The notes below the pieces were generated by a model. It was not told the origin of the DNA. It saw nothing but the letters and a program-made list of their open reading frames with translations, and did not search any database. Positions 46,761 through 55,641 of a stretch of 64,000 nt of DNA are shown one piece after another. Numbering within the stretch: the stretch's first letter is position 1; each line of letters begins with the position of its first letter. Source of the stretch: Adlercreutzia caecimuris B7 (GTDB lineage Bacteria; Actinomycetota; Coriobacteriia; Coriobacteriales; Eggerthellaceae); NCBI RefSeq assembly GCF_000403355.2, contig NZ_KE159646.1, forward strand, positions 1,206,258 to 1,270,257, read 5' to 3'. Both the position numbers and the translations under genes were made by a program.

Positions 46761-48878
46761 TTAGGCGTTGCCGCCGGCCTTGCTGATGATCTCGTCCTGC
46801 ACGGACTTGGGCACGGGCTCGTAGGAATCGAACTGCATGGTGTACACCGCGCGGCCCTGGGTGCCGCTGCGCAGGTCGGTCGCGTAGCCGAACATGTTGC
46901 CCAGCGGAACCTTCGCCTCGATGACGACGGCGCTGCCACGCTGCTCCTGACCCTGGATGAGGCCGCGGCGGCTCGGGATGTCGCCCATGACGAAGCCAGT
47001 GTACTCCTCGGGCGTCTCCACCTCGACGGCCATAACGGGCTCGAGAATGACCGGGTTGGACTTGCGCAGGGCGTCCTTGATGGCCATGGAGCCGGCCACC
47101 TTGAAGGCAGCCTCCGAAGAGTCGACGTCGTGGTAGGAGCCGTCGATGAGCTCGACCTTCACGTCCTCGACCGGATAGCCGGCCAGCACGCCGGAGTTCA
47201 GCGCCTCCTGGATGCCCTTATCGATGGAGGGGATGTACTCCTTGGGCACCACGCCGCCGACGATCTTGTTCACGAACTCGTAGCCGGCACCGGGCTCCTG
47301 CGGGTACATGTTGATGACCGCATGGCCGTACTGACCGCGACCACCGGACTGGCGCACGAACTTGCCCTCGGCGCTCATCACCTCGTGGCCCGGACGCTCG
47401 CGGTAGGAAACCTGGGGCTTGCCCACGTTGGCCTCCACCTTGAACTCGCGCAGCAGACGGTCGACGATGATCTCGAGGTGCAGCTCGCCCATGCCGGCGA
47501 TGATGGTCTGACCGGTCTCGTGGTTGGTGGACACGCGGAAGGTCGGGTCCTCCTCGGCCAGCTTCTGCAGGGCGATGGCCATCTTGTCCTGCTCGGCCTT
47601 CGTCTTGGGCTCCACGGCGATGTCGATAACCGGATCGGCGAACTCCATGGACTCCAGGATGATGGGAGCGTTCTCGGCGCACAGGGTGTCGCCGGTGGAG
47701 GTGTCCTTCAGGCCCACGACGGCGACGATGTCACCGGCGGACACGGCGTCGATGTCGACGCGCTGATTGGAGTGCATCTGCAGAAGACGGCCGATGCGCT
47801 CCTTCTTGTCCTTCGTGGCGTTCAGCACGTAGCTGCCGGCATCCAGCGCACCGGAGTACACGCGCAGGTAGGTGAGCTTGCCCACGTAGGGGTCGGTCAT
47901 GATCTTGAAGGCCAGCGAGGAGAACGGAGCCTTCGGATCGGCCGGACGGTCCTCTTCCTCGCCGGTCTCGGGGTTGGTGCCCTTGATCGGGGGGATGTCC
48001 ACCGGGGACGGCATGTAGTCGACCACGGCGTCCAGCAGCTCCTGCACGCCCTTGTTCTTGTAGGCGGAGCCCACGAACACGGGATTGATCTGGCAGGCGA
48101 TGACGCCCTTGCGGATGGCGGCCTTCAGCTCCTCGACCGTCACCTCTTCCTCCATGAGCACCTTCTCCATGAGCTCGTCGTCGCAGTCGGCGGCGGCCTC
48201 CAAAAGCTCCTGGTGGTACAGCTCGGCGTCCTCGACGAACTCAGCCGGAATGGCATCCATGGGCTCGGGGTAGGTCATGCCCTTGTCGTCGGCCTTGAAG
48301 TCCCAGGCGGTCATGGTCACGAGGTCCACGATGCCCCAGAAGTTGTCCTCGGCGCCCATGGGGATCTGGGCGGCCACGGCCTTCGCGTCCAGGCGGTCGC
48401 GCATGGTCTGGATGGCATGGAAGAAGTCGGCGCCCACGCGGTCGTACTTGTTGATGAAGGCGATGCGGGGCACGCCGTAGCGCTCGGCCTGGCGCCACAC
48501 CGTCTCGGACTGGGGCTGCACGCCGGCAACGGCGTCGAACACAGCCACGGTGCCGTCGAGCACGCGCAGGGAGCGCTCCACCTCAGCCGTGAAGTCCACG
48601 TGACCGGGGGTGTCGATGATCTGGAAGCGATACTCCTTGCCGTCGGCAGCGCCGCCGGGGTACTTCCAAAAGCAGGTGGTGGCAGCGGCGGTGATGGTCA
48701 CGCCGCGCTCCTGCTCCTGGACCATCCAGTCCATGGTGGCAGCGCCGTCGTGCACCTCGCCGATCTTATGAGTCTTGCCCGTGTAATAGAGGATGCGCTC
48801 GGTCGTGGTGGTCTTGCCTGCATCGATGTGGGCCATGATGCCGATGTTGCGCGTATCCTTCAGATCGATTTTAGCCAT
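46761..48878 (-). CDS. fusA: Elongation factor G
   Basis: Predicted 705-residue translocase GTPase. G1 [13 protein letters not shown]3 DTPGHVDF and G4 NKYD (usually NKMD) are visible, followed by domains II-V ending in the usual basic/acidic tail. It lies 15 bases after rpsG on the same transcript. The full length and intact motifs indicate a working EF-G and not the ribosome-protection paralogue. Confidence 0.97.
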   Translation of the reverse strand: MAKIDLKDTRNIGIMAHIDAGKTTTTERILYYTGKTHKIGEVHDGAATMDWMVQEQERGVTITAAATTCFWKYPGGAADGKEYRFQIIDTPGHVDFTAEVERSLRVLDGTVAVFDAVAGVQPQSETVWRQAERYGVPRIAFINKYDRVGADFFHAIQTMRDRLDAKAVAAQIPMGAEDNFWGIVDLVTMTAWDFKADDKGMTYPEPMDAIPAEFVEDAELYHQELLEAAADCDDELMEKVLMEEEVTVEELKAAIRKGVIACQINPVFVGSAYKNKGVQELLDAVVDYMPSPVDIPPIKGTNPETGEEEDRPADPKAPFSSLAFKIMTDPYVGKLTYLRVYSGALDAGSYVLNATKDKKERIGRLLQMHSNQRVDIDAVSAGDIVAVVGLKDTSTGDTLCAENAPIILESMEFADPVIDIAVEPKTKAEQDKMAIALQKLAEEDPTFRVSTNHETGQTIIAGMGELHLEIIVDRLLREFKVEANVGKPQVSYRERPGHEVMSAEGKFVRQSGGRGQYGHAVINMYPQEPGAGYEFVNKIVGGVVPKEYIPSIDKGIQEALNSGVLAGYPVEDVKVELIDGSYHDVDSSEAAFKVAGSMAIKDALRKSNPVILEPVMAVEVETPEEYTGFVMGDIPSRRGLIQGQEQRGSAVVIEAKVPLGNMFGYATDLRSGTQGRAVYTMQFDSYEPVPKSVQDEIISKAGGNA

Positions 48879-48893
48879 ATATCACACCAGCCT

Positions 48894-49364
48894 TTAGAAG
48901 CGGTAGTGCGAGAACGCACGGTTCGCTTCGGCCATCTTGTACATATCCTCGCGCTTCTTCACGGCAGCACCGGTGTTCTCGGAGGCGTCGATGATCTCGT
49001 TGGCGAGACGCTGAATCATGGTGTGCTCCTTGCGCTTGCGCGAGAAGTCGACGATCCAGCGGATGGCGAGGGTGGTGGCACGACGGGAGTTGACCTCCAT
49101 CGGCACCTGGTAGGTAGCGCCGCCCACGCGCTTCGGCTTGCACTCGAGGGTGGGGCGCACGTTGTCCATGGCCTTCTTGAACACGGCCAGCGGATCCTCG
49201 CCGGTCTTCTCGGCGACCAGATCGAAGGCGCCATAGACGATGTTCTCGGCGATGGACTTCTTGCCGTCAAGCAGGACCTTGTTGATCAGCTGCGTGACGA
49301 GACGGTTGTTGAACTTTGCGTCCGGCTGCGTTTCGCGGCGGACTGCTGCTGCACGACGCGGCAT
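48894..49364 (-). CDS. rpsG: 30S ribosomal protein S7
   Basis: Predicted 156 residues from [20 protein letters not shown], with [19 protein letters not shown] and the C-terminal HYRF ending. S7 nucleates the 30S head and regulates the str operon in E. coli. AAGGAGAT precedes the start. An 83-base spacer separates it from rpsL. Confidence 0.97.
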   Translation of the reverse strand: MPRRAAAVRRETQPDAKFNNRLVTQLINKVLLDGKKSIAENIVYGAFDLVAEKTGEDPLAVFKKAMDNVRPTLECKPKRVGGATYQVPMEVNSRRATTLAIRWIVDFSRKRKEHTMIQRLANEIIDASENTGAAVKKREDMYKMAEANRAFSHYRF

Positions 49365-49447
49365 GTAAATCTCCTTTTGCATCTGCGCGCTTCGGGGCTG
49401 TGCGTATGCCCATTAGGTCCCGCAGGACCCGCGCGTCTTAACGAACG

Positions 49448-49819
49448 TTATTTGGGGCGCTTGGCGCCGTAGCGGCTGCGAGCCTGCTTGCGGTTGTCCA
49501 CGGCAGCGCAGTCGAGCGCGGCGCGGATGACCTTGTAGCGAACACCGGGGAGGTCCTTAACACGACCGCCGCGGATGAGCACCATGGAGTGCTCCTGGAG
49601 GTTGTGGCCCTCGCCGGGGATGTAGGCCGTGACCTCCATACCGTTGACGAGGCGCACACGGCAGACCTTGCGAAGAGCCGAGTTCGGCTTCTTGGGGGTG
49701 GTGGTGTACACACGGGTGCACACGCCGCGCTTCTGCGGGTTGCCCTTGAGCGCCGGGGTCTTCGACTTGTCGACCGACTTCTTGCGGCCCTTGCGGACCA
49801 GCTGGTTAATTGTAGGCAA
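49448..49819 (-). CDS. rpsL: 30S ribosomal protein S12
   Basis: Predicted 123 residues beginning (with a TTG start at 49819) [14 protein letters not shown]. The streptomycin-site segment [13 protein letters not shown] and [14 protein letters not shown] are wild-type in sequence, so no rpsL-type streptomycin resistance is evident. AAGGAAAGG lies nine bases before the TTG. First gene of the operon; its leader of about 65 bases includes a small CGCCTC-GAGGCG hairpin (49868-49882). Confidence 0.97.
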   Translation of the reverse strand: MPTINQLVRKGRKKSVDKSKTPALKGNPQKRGVCTRVYTTTPKKPNSALRKVCRVRLVNGMEVTAYIPGEGHNLQEHSMVLIRGGRVKDLPGVRYKVIRAALDCAAVDNRKQARSRYGAKRPK

Positions 49820-49891
49820 GACTCTTTTCCTTTCCTTTATCCACGGGCTTGCACTGCACAAAACAAACGCCTCCAAGAGGCGCGAGGGAGC

Positions 49892-49920
49892 ATATTACGA
49901 GGGTTTCCGCCGTGTGTCAA
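49892..49920 (-). promoter_or_regulatory. Promoter of the rpsL-rplW operon
   Basis: On the minus strand a perfect TTGACA (49920-49915) and TAATAT (49897-49892) are 17 bases apart. The shared 22-nt element lies directly upstream of the -35 box. Confidence 0.82.
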
Positions 49921-49923
49921 ACG

Positions 49924-49945
49924 CCACGCACCCGGGCGTATCCAT
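49924..49945 (-). promoter_or_regulatory. Element shared with the rplB leader
   Basis: The 22-nt sequence (ATGGATAC, CCCGGG, GCGTGG as constant blocks) matches 23996-23975 at 20 positions; similarity extends loosely another dozen bases upstream (GGCC...). Here it abuts the -35 box, a place for an activator or UP-type element. The remainder of 49946-50105 shows no gene. Confidence 0.6.
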
Positions 49946-50105
49946 ACCCGTCGGCCAGCGGCACAGAATGTTCATATTTGGCCGAGAAGAACCGGGGGAG
50001 TTATGCAGAGCGTGCATTTTCCAACAGATCCATTTTATGCATTCTACCAGCCATTATGGCGTGTATCACCAGGTCATAGCGATACAGGAAAAAGCTCGAT
50101 TTGCA

Positions 50106-51332
50106 CTAATTACGAGCGTACTCGGCGATGATGGCCTCCACATAGCGGGCCATGGCGCGCAGATCGGCCACCTCGATGTACTCGTCGACGGAATGGAAGT
50201 TGGTCATGCCGATGCCGAGGGTAATGGCGTCGGCCCCCTTGGCGGCGAGCACGTTGGCGTCGGCCCCACCGCCCGAGATGGCGTGACGCGACGCAAGGCC
50301 CGCGGCGCGGGCGGCGTCCTCCAGATGCGCGACGATGGCGTCGCCGGGCTCGTGCACCACAGCGGGGTAGTCCAGTTCCCAGGCCACTTCCACCGTACCG
50401 CCGAGCTGGGCGGCCGCATCTTCCAGGGCCGCCGTCATGGCGTCGCGCTGGGCGAGCACGCGATCCTCGTAGAGCGAGCGACACTCCCCTTCCAGCTCGC
50501 AAGCGGCCGGCACGATGTTCACGGCCACGCCGCCCTCGATGCGGCCGACGTTGGCCGTGGTGCACTCGTCGATGCGCCCGAGAGGCATGGCCGCCACAGC
50601 AGCGGAGGCGATCTGAATGGCCGACACCCCCTCTTCCGGCTCCACTCCGGCATGGGCGGCGCGCCCCTTGATGCGGGCCCGCAGCGTCCAGTGGTAGGGC
50701 GCCCCCATGATGATGGTGCCCGGTGCCCCGTCAGCGTCGAGCACGAACAGGGGCACCGGCTCGGCCGCGACCGCGCCGTCGTCCAGAAGCCCCGCAGCAG
50801 CGGTGCCGCGCGAGGCCGCCGGCAGATCGGCCGGCCACGCGAGCGCATCGTCGGCAAGGGCCGAGGAGCCGAGCAGGCTCTGCTCCTCGCAGGTGGTGAG
50901 CAGCACCGTGATGTCGGGGCGCAAAGCCCCGGACTCCACCACTGAGCGCACTCCCTCGAATATGGCCGCAATGCCGGCCTTGTCGTCAGCCGATAGAATG
51001 GTGTCCCCCGCCGAGCACACCACCTCAGCCATGCGGCAGGTCACCTCGTCGCAGATATGGCGCTGCTCGATGACGGCCTCAATGCCCGCACAGGGCTTCA
51101 CCGTGTCCAAGTGGGCCGAGAACGCCACGCGCCCCGGCACGGTGCCGGGCAAATGCGCGATGAGATTCCCCGTATCCGACCCCGTCTCGGCCGCCGAAGC
51201 GTCGAAGGAGACGGAGAAGCCCATCTCGGCGAGCTTCTCGGCGCAGTAGGCAGCCATCGGCGCCTCGTGCCACGACGGGCTCTCGATGGCCACCATCTCC
51301 AAAAACGATTCCAGCACACGATCGGGGTTCAT
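50106..51332 (-). CDS. M20-family metallopeptidase (PepT/ArgE-like)
   Basis: Predicted 408-residue two-domain zinc exopeptidase. Metal-site elements: HLDTV (near residue 92), ADDKAG (near 135), CEEQSLLGS (near 170, catalytic Glu then metal Glu), LDADG and FHSVDE near the C-terminus. The dimerisation lid lies in the middle (IKGRAAHAGVEPEEGVSAI). It probably removes N-terminal residues from small peptides; tripeptidase or deacetylase activity cannot be separated by sequence. The start MNPDRVLESFLEMVAIES has AAGGAA close upstream; an in-frame extension upstream has no support. It is monocistronic. Confidence 0.88.
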   Translation of the reverse strand: MNPDRVLESFLEMVAIESPSWHEAPMAAYCAEKLAEMGFSVSFDASAAETGSDTGNLIAHLPGTVPGRVAFSAHLDTVKPCAGIEAVIEQRHICDEVTCRMAEVVCSAGDTILSADDKAGIAAIFEGVRSVVESGALRPDITVLLTTCEEQSLLGSSALADDALAWPADLPAASRGTAAAGLLDDGAVAAEPVPLFVLDADGAPGTIIMGAPYHWTLRARIKGRAAHAGVEPEEGVSAIQIASAAVAAMPLGRIDECTTANVGRIEGGVAVNIVPAACELEGECRSLYEDRVLAQRDAMTAALEDAAAQLGGTVEVAWELDYPAVVHEPGDAIVAHLEDAARAAGLASRHAISGGGADANVLAAKGADAITLGIGMTNFHSVDEYIEVADLRAMARYVEAIIAEYARN

Positions 51333-51369
51333 AGGGTTCCTTCTTTCAGCAAAGCAAGTTGGCAAAGCA

Positions 51370-51525
51370 GCGGGAGAGGCGACGGGGCTGTCGGCGATCC
51401 TCTCTGAACACAAAATAGAAAAGCGACCGAAGGTCGCCCGTTAAATGCATGAAGGAGCGCAGCGCCTGAGCCGCAGGCGAATAGCGAAGCGGGAGGAGCG
51501 ACGACAGCCCCGTCGCCCCTCCCGC
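51370..51525. repeat. Inverted-repeat element (MITE/REP-like) with terminator-like right arm
   Basis: A 24-bp arm (51370-51393) recurs inverted at 51502-51525 with 23 matches. Between them are two more small palindromes (GCGACC-GAA-GGTCGC at 51423-51437; GCCTG-AGCCG-CAGGC near 51463). The right arm also folds on itself (51489-51525, 14 of 15 pairs) just after the pyrophosphatase gene. The whole 51333-51537 spacer is this structure. Confidence 0.5.
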
Positions 51526-51537
51526 GGACAAGCAAGT

Positions 51538-52506
51538 TTAGCTCGCGAGGATGGGCGCCGCCACCTGCTTCTTGCGGGACAGCACGCCGGGCATCCAGTT
51601 GCCGCCCTCGGTGCACTCGATATCGAACACGCGATTCACGCGAGCAGCATCGCCCTCCACGATGAACTGGCTTCCCTCGGCCAGAATATCGGTGACCAGC
51701 AGCAGGGCGAACTCATAGCCGTTGTCCTCCACAAGCTTCTTCATGTGCTCGCGAATCTCGGCCTCGCGGCCCATGACACAGGGCAGGTCCACCGTCTCGC
51801 GCTGGGCGATGAGCACGGTCACGTCGTCGTTGACCTTGAATTCCTTGGAATCGGCCTCCACCAACTTGGCGATGGGCATCTTGTCCTCGCCGCCGCGGGT
51901 ACGGAAAATTTCCATACCGAACTCCACCGCATCGAGTCCGAGCTTGTCGGCCAGGAACTTCACCTGGTCGATGTCGACCTGGGTGCAGGTGGGCGACTTC
52001 ATGATAACCGTGTCGGTGAGGATGGCCGACAGGAGCATCTGGGCGATGGAGTCGGGCAGGTCGATGCCGGTCTGGCGGAACTGCAGCGTAACGATGGTGG
52101 CGGTACTTCCGATGGGCAGATTCAGGAAGAGAATGGGGTTGGCCGTAGTCACATCGGCAATGCGATGGTGGTCGATGATCTCCACTACTTCGGCGTTCTC
52201 GATACCGGGGGCCGCCTGGGCCACCTCGTTGTGATCCACCAGAATGACCTTCTGCACCACGGTCTCGCCATCGCGCTCGACGGGGTTCACGCTGTCGATG
52301 AGCACAGGCTCGGGGATGTTGTTGCGCTCGAGGAGCCAGGCGCTTTCCACGGGCAGCGGGCCCAGGCGGGCGGGCACGTATTCCACGGCCTCGGCTTCGC
52401 CGTCGCGGGCGGCCAGGGCGTTCTTCAGATGCGCATACCCCACAGCGGCGGAAATGGAGTCGTTGTCGGGATTGCGATGGCCCACGACGAGAATCTTGGC
52501 GGTCAT
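51538..52506 (-). CDS. ppaC: Manganese-dependent (family II) inorganic pyrophosphatase
   Basis: Predicted 322-residue DHH-family enzyme that hydrolyses PPi to phosphate. Metal ligands lie in VVGHRNPDNDSI (residues 6-17), VDHNE, IDHHRIADV and the SAILTDTVIMKSPTCT stretch; the C-terminal DHHA2 domain ends in SRKKQV, which binds substrate. There are no CBS domains. The ATG at 52506 has AGGGGA upstream. It drives biosynthetic reactions such as those of the nearby translation genes. Full length, no irregularity. Confidence 0.95.
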   Translation of the reverse strand: MTAKILVVGHRNPDNDSISAAVGYAHLKNALAARDGEAEAVEYVPARLGPLPVESAWLLERNNIPEPVLIDSVNPVERDGETVVQKVILVDHNEVAQAAPGIENAEVVEIIDHHRIADVTTANPILFLNLPIGSTATIVTLQFRQTGIDLPDSIAQMLLSAILTDTVIMKSPTCTQVDIDQVKFLADKLGLDAVEFGMEIFRTRGGEDKMPIAKLVEADSKEFKVNDDVTVLIAQRETVDLPCVMGREAEIREHMKKLVEDNGYEFALLLVTDILAEGSQFIVEGDAARVNRVFDIECTEGGNWMPGVLSRKKQVAAPILAS

Positions 52507-52708
52507 GAGTTCCCCTTTCTCGGTTCTGTTCTTCGCCATTTTACGGTTTTGAAGCAGTATACCCCTCCCACCGCCGAAAAACGATGGGCTATGATAGCGT
52601 TCCTCGATGAATGCAGAAGCTCGGGTGGTCGCAGTAGCATGCCGCGCGGCCCGAGCAGCTGAACGCACGCGGACAATCGGCGGAAAAGCCGTCGCGAAAG
52701 GAGAAGGC

Positions 52709-54316
52709 ATGAAAACCTACGGCCTGCGGGACATTATCGGCCCCATTATGGTGGGCCCTTCCAGCTCTCACACAGCCGGCGCTCTTCGCATCGCGTCCAC
52801 GGCGCGCACGCTGTTCGGCGAGCAACCCGAGCGCGTCGTCCTGACCCTGTACGGCTCTTTCGCGGCCACGGGCAGCGGGCACGGCACCGACAAGGCGCTC
52901 GTGGCGGGCATCTTGGGCCTTGAGACCGACGATCCGCAGGTAGCACAGTCCTTTGCCCTGGCCGAAGAGGCTGGCGTGGCGGTGGATATCGTGTGGGACG
53001 CCTCCACCGATGTGGCGCACCCCAACACCGTCGACATCCGCTGCGAGGGCGCCGGCCGCACGCTGGAAATGCGCGGAGTGTCCATTGGCGGCGGCGCGGC
53101 GGTCATCCGGCGCATCAACGGCATCGATGTGGACATCACCGGCGAGCACACCAGCGTCGTGGTGCACCAGCACGATGCGCGCGGCGTGCTGGCCCACATC
53201 GCCAGCGTGCTGGCCGCCAACGACATCAACATCGCGAACGCGAATTTGCACCGTACCGCCAAGCGCGGGGACGCCTACACCGTCATGGAAACCGATAGCG
53301 ACGTGAGCGCCACCGTTCGCGACGAGCTTTTGGATCATCCCTCCATCATCAACGCCCGCGTGGTGCACGCCTCCGCCGCCGGCGACGGCGAGGAAGTGCC
53401 CGTGCCCGATGACGCGGAAGCCGTCTTCGCCCGCTGGGACTATGCCTCCGGCGAGGAGCTTTTGGCCCTGTGCGAACGCGAGGGCGTGACCATCGCCCAG
53501 GCCTTCCGCGCCCGCGAGGAGGCGCTGTGCGCCAAGCAGGGCGTGGTGCCAAGCATCGACGCTTACCTGGACCGCGTGCTCGAGGTGATGGGCCAGGCGG
53601 CTACCGAGCCTTTGGACAACCCGCAGCCCTCGGTGGGCGGTCTTATCGGCGGCGAGGCGGCGAAGCTGCGCGCGAGCCTGGAAGGCGCAGACGGGCAGCA
53701 GCGTCTCGTGGACCCGCTTGCGGCCCGGGCGGCCCAGTACGCGCTCGCCACCCTGGAGACCAACGGGCGTATGGGCGTCATCGTGGCCACTCCCACCGCG
53801 GGCTCGGCCGGCGTGCTGCCCGGCGTGCTTTTGGCCCTGCGCGATGAACGCGGCTTCACCCACGACGAGCTGCGCGAGGGCATCCTCACCGCCGCCGGCC
53901 TCGGCTACCTCATCGCCCGCAACGCCAGCGTGTCGGGCGCCGAGGGCGGCTGCCAGGCCGAGGTGGGCAGCGCGGCGGCCATGGCGGCTGCGGCGGCCGT
54001 GGCCCTGGCCGGCGGCACACCCGATCGGTGCCTCGCAGCGGGCGCGAACGTGATGATGTCGCTGCTGGGACTCGTGTGCGATCCGGTAGGCGGCCTGGTG
54101 GAGGTGCCCTGCCAGAAGCGCAACGCCACGGCAGCCTCGGTCGCCCTCGTAAGCGCCCAGATCGCGCTGGCTGGCGTGGAGAACCTCATCAGCTTCGACG
54201 AGGCCGTGGCCGTCATGGACGAAGTGGGCCGGGGCCTGCCCCCCGAGCTACGCGAAACCGCCCTCGGCGGCATCGCCAAAGCGCCCTCGGCCTGCCGCTA
54301 CTGCGCAGGGTGTTAG
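52709..54316 (+). CDS. sdaA: L-serine ammonia-lyase (iron-sulfur type), single chain
   Basis: Predicted 535 residues. The beta part comes first (IIGPIMVGPSSSHTAGA, then an ACT-like domain HDARGVLAHIASVLAANDIN), followed by the alpha part with the cluster cysteines (GAEGGCQAEVG, VCDPVGG, VEVPCQKRN). It converts L-serine to pyruvate and ammonia with an oxygen-sensitive [4Fe-4S] cluster, feeding nifJ's substrate pool. The order beta-alpha in one chain is as in E. coli SdaA; the ACT domain resembles the two-chain Bacillus form. AAAGGAG lies six bases before the ATG. The C-terminus ends in Cys-Arg-Tyr-Cys-Ala-Gly-Cys, where SdaA's self-inhibiting cysteine usually sits. Confidence 0.94.
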   Translation: MKTYGLRDIIGPIMVGPSSSHTAGALRIASTARTLFGEQPERVVLTLYGSFAATGSGHGTDKALVAGILGLETDDPQVAQSFALAEEAGVAVDIVWDASTDVAHPNTVDIRCEGAGRTLEMRGVSIGGGAAVIRRINGIDVDITGEHTSVVVHQHDARGVLAHIASVLAANDINIANANLHRTAKRGDAYTVMETDSDVSATVRDELLDHPSIINARVVHASAAGDGEEVPVPDDAEAVFARWDYASGEELLALCEREGVTIAQAFRAREEALCAKQGVVPSIDAYLDRVLEVMGQAATEPLDNPQPSVGGLIGGEAAKLRASLEGADGQQRLVDPLAARAAQYALATLETNGRMGVIVATPTAGSAGVLPGVLLALRDERGFTHDELREGILTAAGLGYLIARNASVSGAEGGCQAEVGSAAAMAAAAAVALAGGTPDRCLAAGANVMMSLLGLVCDPVGGLVEVPCQKRNATAASVALVSAQIALAGVENLISFDEAVAVMDEVGRGLPPELRETALGGIAKAPSACRYCAGC

Positions 54317-54358
54317 AAGACCATCGCAGGCCGCTGCCGCACATATTCGCGACCTTCG

Positions 54359-54388
54359 GGGCGCTCCCGGCCAGGAGTGCCCTTTTTT
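54359..54388 (+). terminator. Terminator of the serine dehydratase gene
   Basis: A 9-bp stem (GGGCGCTCC with GGAGTGCCC, one G-U) and 6-base loop, followed by TTTTTT, 42 bases after the stop. Confidence 0.85.
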
Positions 54389-54561
54389 CATGGCCAGAAT
54401 TCTTCCATAAGGAAAGGGCCCCTCCCCTTCCGAATTGCATCGCGGCGCCCCTTGCGAGGAGTGCCTTTTCGCTGGAATGAGTTCTTCTACAAGGCCATTC
54501 TCCCTTCCCATAAGTGCTACCATGTTGGTCAAGGTTTTCACCAGAAGGAGAGGAGATATCT

Positions 54562-55494
54562 ATGACCTTTGCACAGAAGCGACTTTCCGTTGTGGCTATA
54601 GCCACAACCCTCGTGCTTGCCCTAGCACTAGGCGGCCTGGCCGGCGGCTTTGCCCCCGAGCAAGCCTTCGCCGACGAGCCCGCAGCCGACCAGGCGGCTG
54701 CCAAGACCTACACCATTAAGTACAAGGGCGTATCCGGCGCCAAGAACACCAACCCGACCCAGGTGGAGAAGGGCAAGCTGAAGCTGAAGAAGCCGAGCAA
54801 GACCGGTTACACCTTCAAGGGCTGGTACCAGGGCAAGAAGAAGATCACCATCGTCAACGTGAAGAAGAACCTCACGCTGACCGCCAAGTGGAAGGCCAAG
54901 ACCTACAAGATCACCTACAAGAACGTGAAGGGCACCAACAAGAACGCCAAGAAGTTCACCTATGGCAAGGACGTGAAGCTGAAGAAGCTCTCCAAGAGCG
55001 GCTACACCTTCAAGGGCTGGTATTCGGACAAGTACCTGACCAAGAAGGTGTCGAAGGTGGGCGGCAAGACCGCGAAGAACATCACCGTGTACGCCAAGTG
55101 GGTACAGAAGCCGAGAAACGCTGCCGAGAAGCGGGGTATCAAACAGGCAAAAACGGAAGTTAAGAAGCTCAACAACCAGGGCGCGACCATGATGTCGAAT
55201 ACCCTCTTCTCCGAGACCGGCGTGTGGATTGATCCGACCGGCAAGAAGATCGGATGCTCCGCTAAGCTTCTCAAGAAGGCGTCGACCTATCCGACCAAGA
55301 CCACCAATTTCATCGTGAAGAACTGTGGTATCAACTGGTACACGCAGGCTCTGATGACCGCTAACTACTGCGCGGGACTCGCCGACTACGGCTTTGAAGC
55401 AAGCGATATCCGCGAGGTAACACGCGACGTTCTCAAGGAGTTCGGCTTCACTAAGGGCGAGATCAACTACGCCCTGAAGAACATGAAGATCTAA
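54562..55494 (+). CDS. Secreted protein with two InlB-type repeats
   Basis: Predicted 310 residues: signal peptide (VVAIATTLVLALALGGLAGG, cleavage near AFADEP), two InlB B-repeat units (about 49-112 and 113-182, each with GYTFKGWY and a closing TxxAKW), and a C-terminal helical domain of about 125 residues with three cysteines. The repeats are very lysine-rich. Proteins of this type are surface or secreted adhesin-like factors in gut Gram-positives; no wall anchor is seen. AAGGAGAGGAG precedes the start. The C-terminal domain is not recognised. The gene stands alone between terminators. Confidence 0.75.
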   Translation: MTFAQKRLSVVAIATTLVLALALGGLAGGFAPEQAFADEPAADQAAAKTYTIKYKGVSGAKNTNPTQVEKGKLKLKKPSKTGYTFKGWYQGKKKITIVNVKKNLTLTAKWKAKTYKITYKNVKGTNKNAKKFTYGKDVKLKKLSKSGYTFKGWYSDKYLTKKVSKVGGKTAKNITVYAKWVQKPRNAAEKRGIKQAKTEVKKLNNQGATMMSNTLFSETGVWIDPTGKKIGCSAKLLKKASTYPTKTTNFIVKNCGINWYTQALMTANYCAGLADYGFEASDIREVTRDVLKEFGFTKGEINYALKNMKI

Positions 55495-55519
55495 CGCGCA
55501 TCTTCCCCTCGCATCAAGG

Positions 55520-55560
55520 GCGGGCCCGGCGCACACAGCGACCGGGCCTGCTTTCTTTTC
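55520..55560 (+). terminator. Terminator of the InlB-repeat gene
   Basis: A 10-bp stem (GCGGGCCCGG with CCGGGCCTGC, one G-U) and 12-base loop, followed by TTTCTTTTCT, 25 bases after the stop. Confidence 0.85.
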
Positions 55561-55574
55561 TCGCCCAAAACGAA

Positions 55575-55608
55575 GTCCCCGGATGCAGGGAGGGATGCAT
55601 CCGGGGAC
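55575..55608 (-). terminator. Terminator of the second Tat flavoprotein gene
   Basis: A perfect 13-bp stem (GTCCCCGGATGCA with its complement) and 8-base loop. On the minus strand TTCGTTTTG follows, 33 bases after the stop. Confidence 0.85.
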
Positions 55609-55641
55609 TGTCGCGCGAACGCGGGAATGTCGGCCAAGCCT

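Noticed and set aside
46713-49472. A long plus-strand open frame (about 920 codons) across fusA and rpsG
   Set aside because: It is antisense to two essential, motif-complete genes and is rich in Leu/His/Gly/Val as expected for antisense of GC-rich coding sequence.
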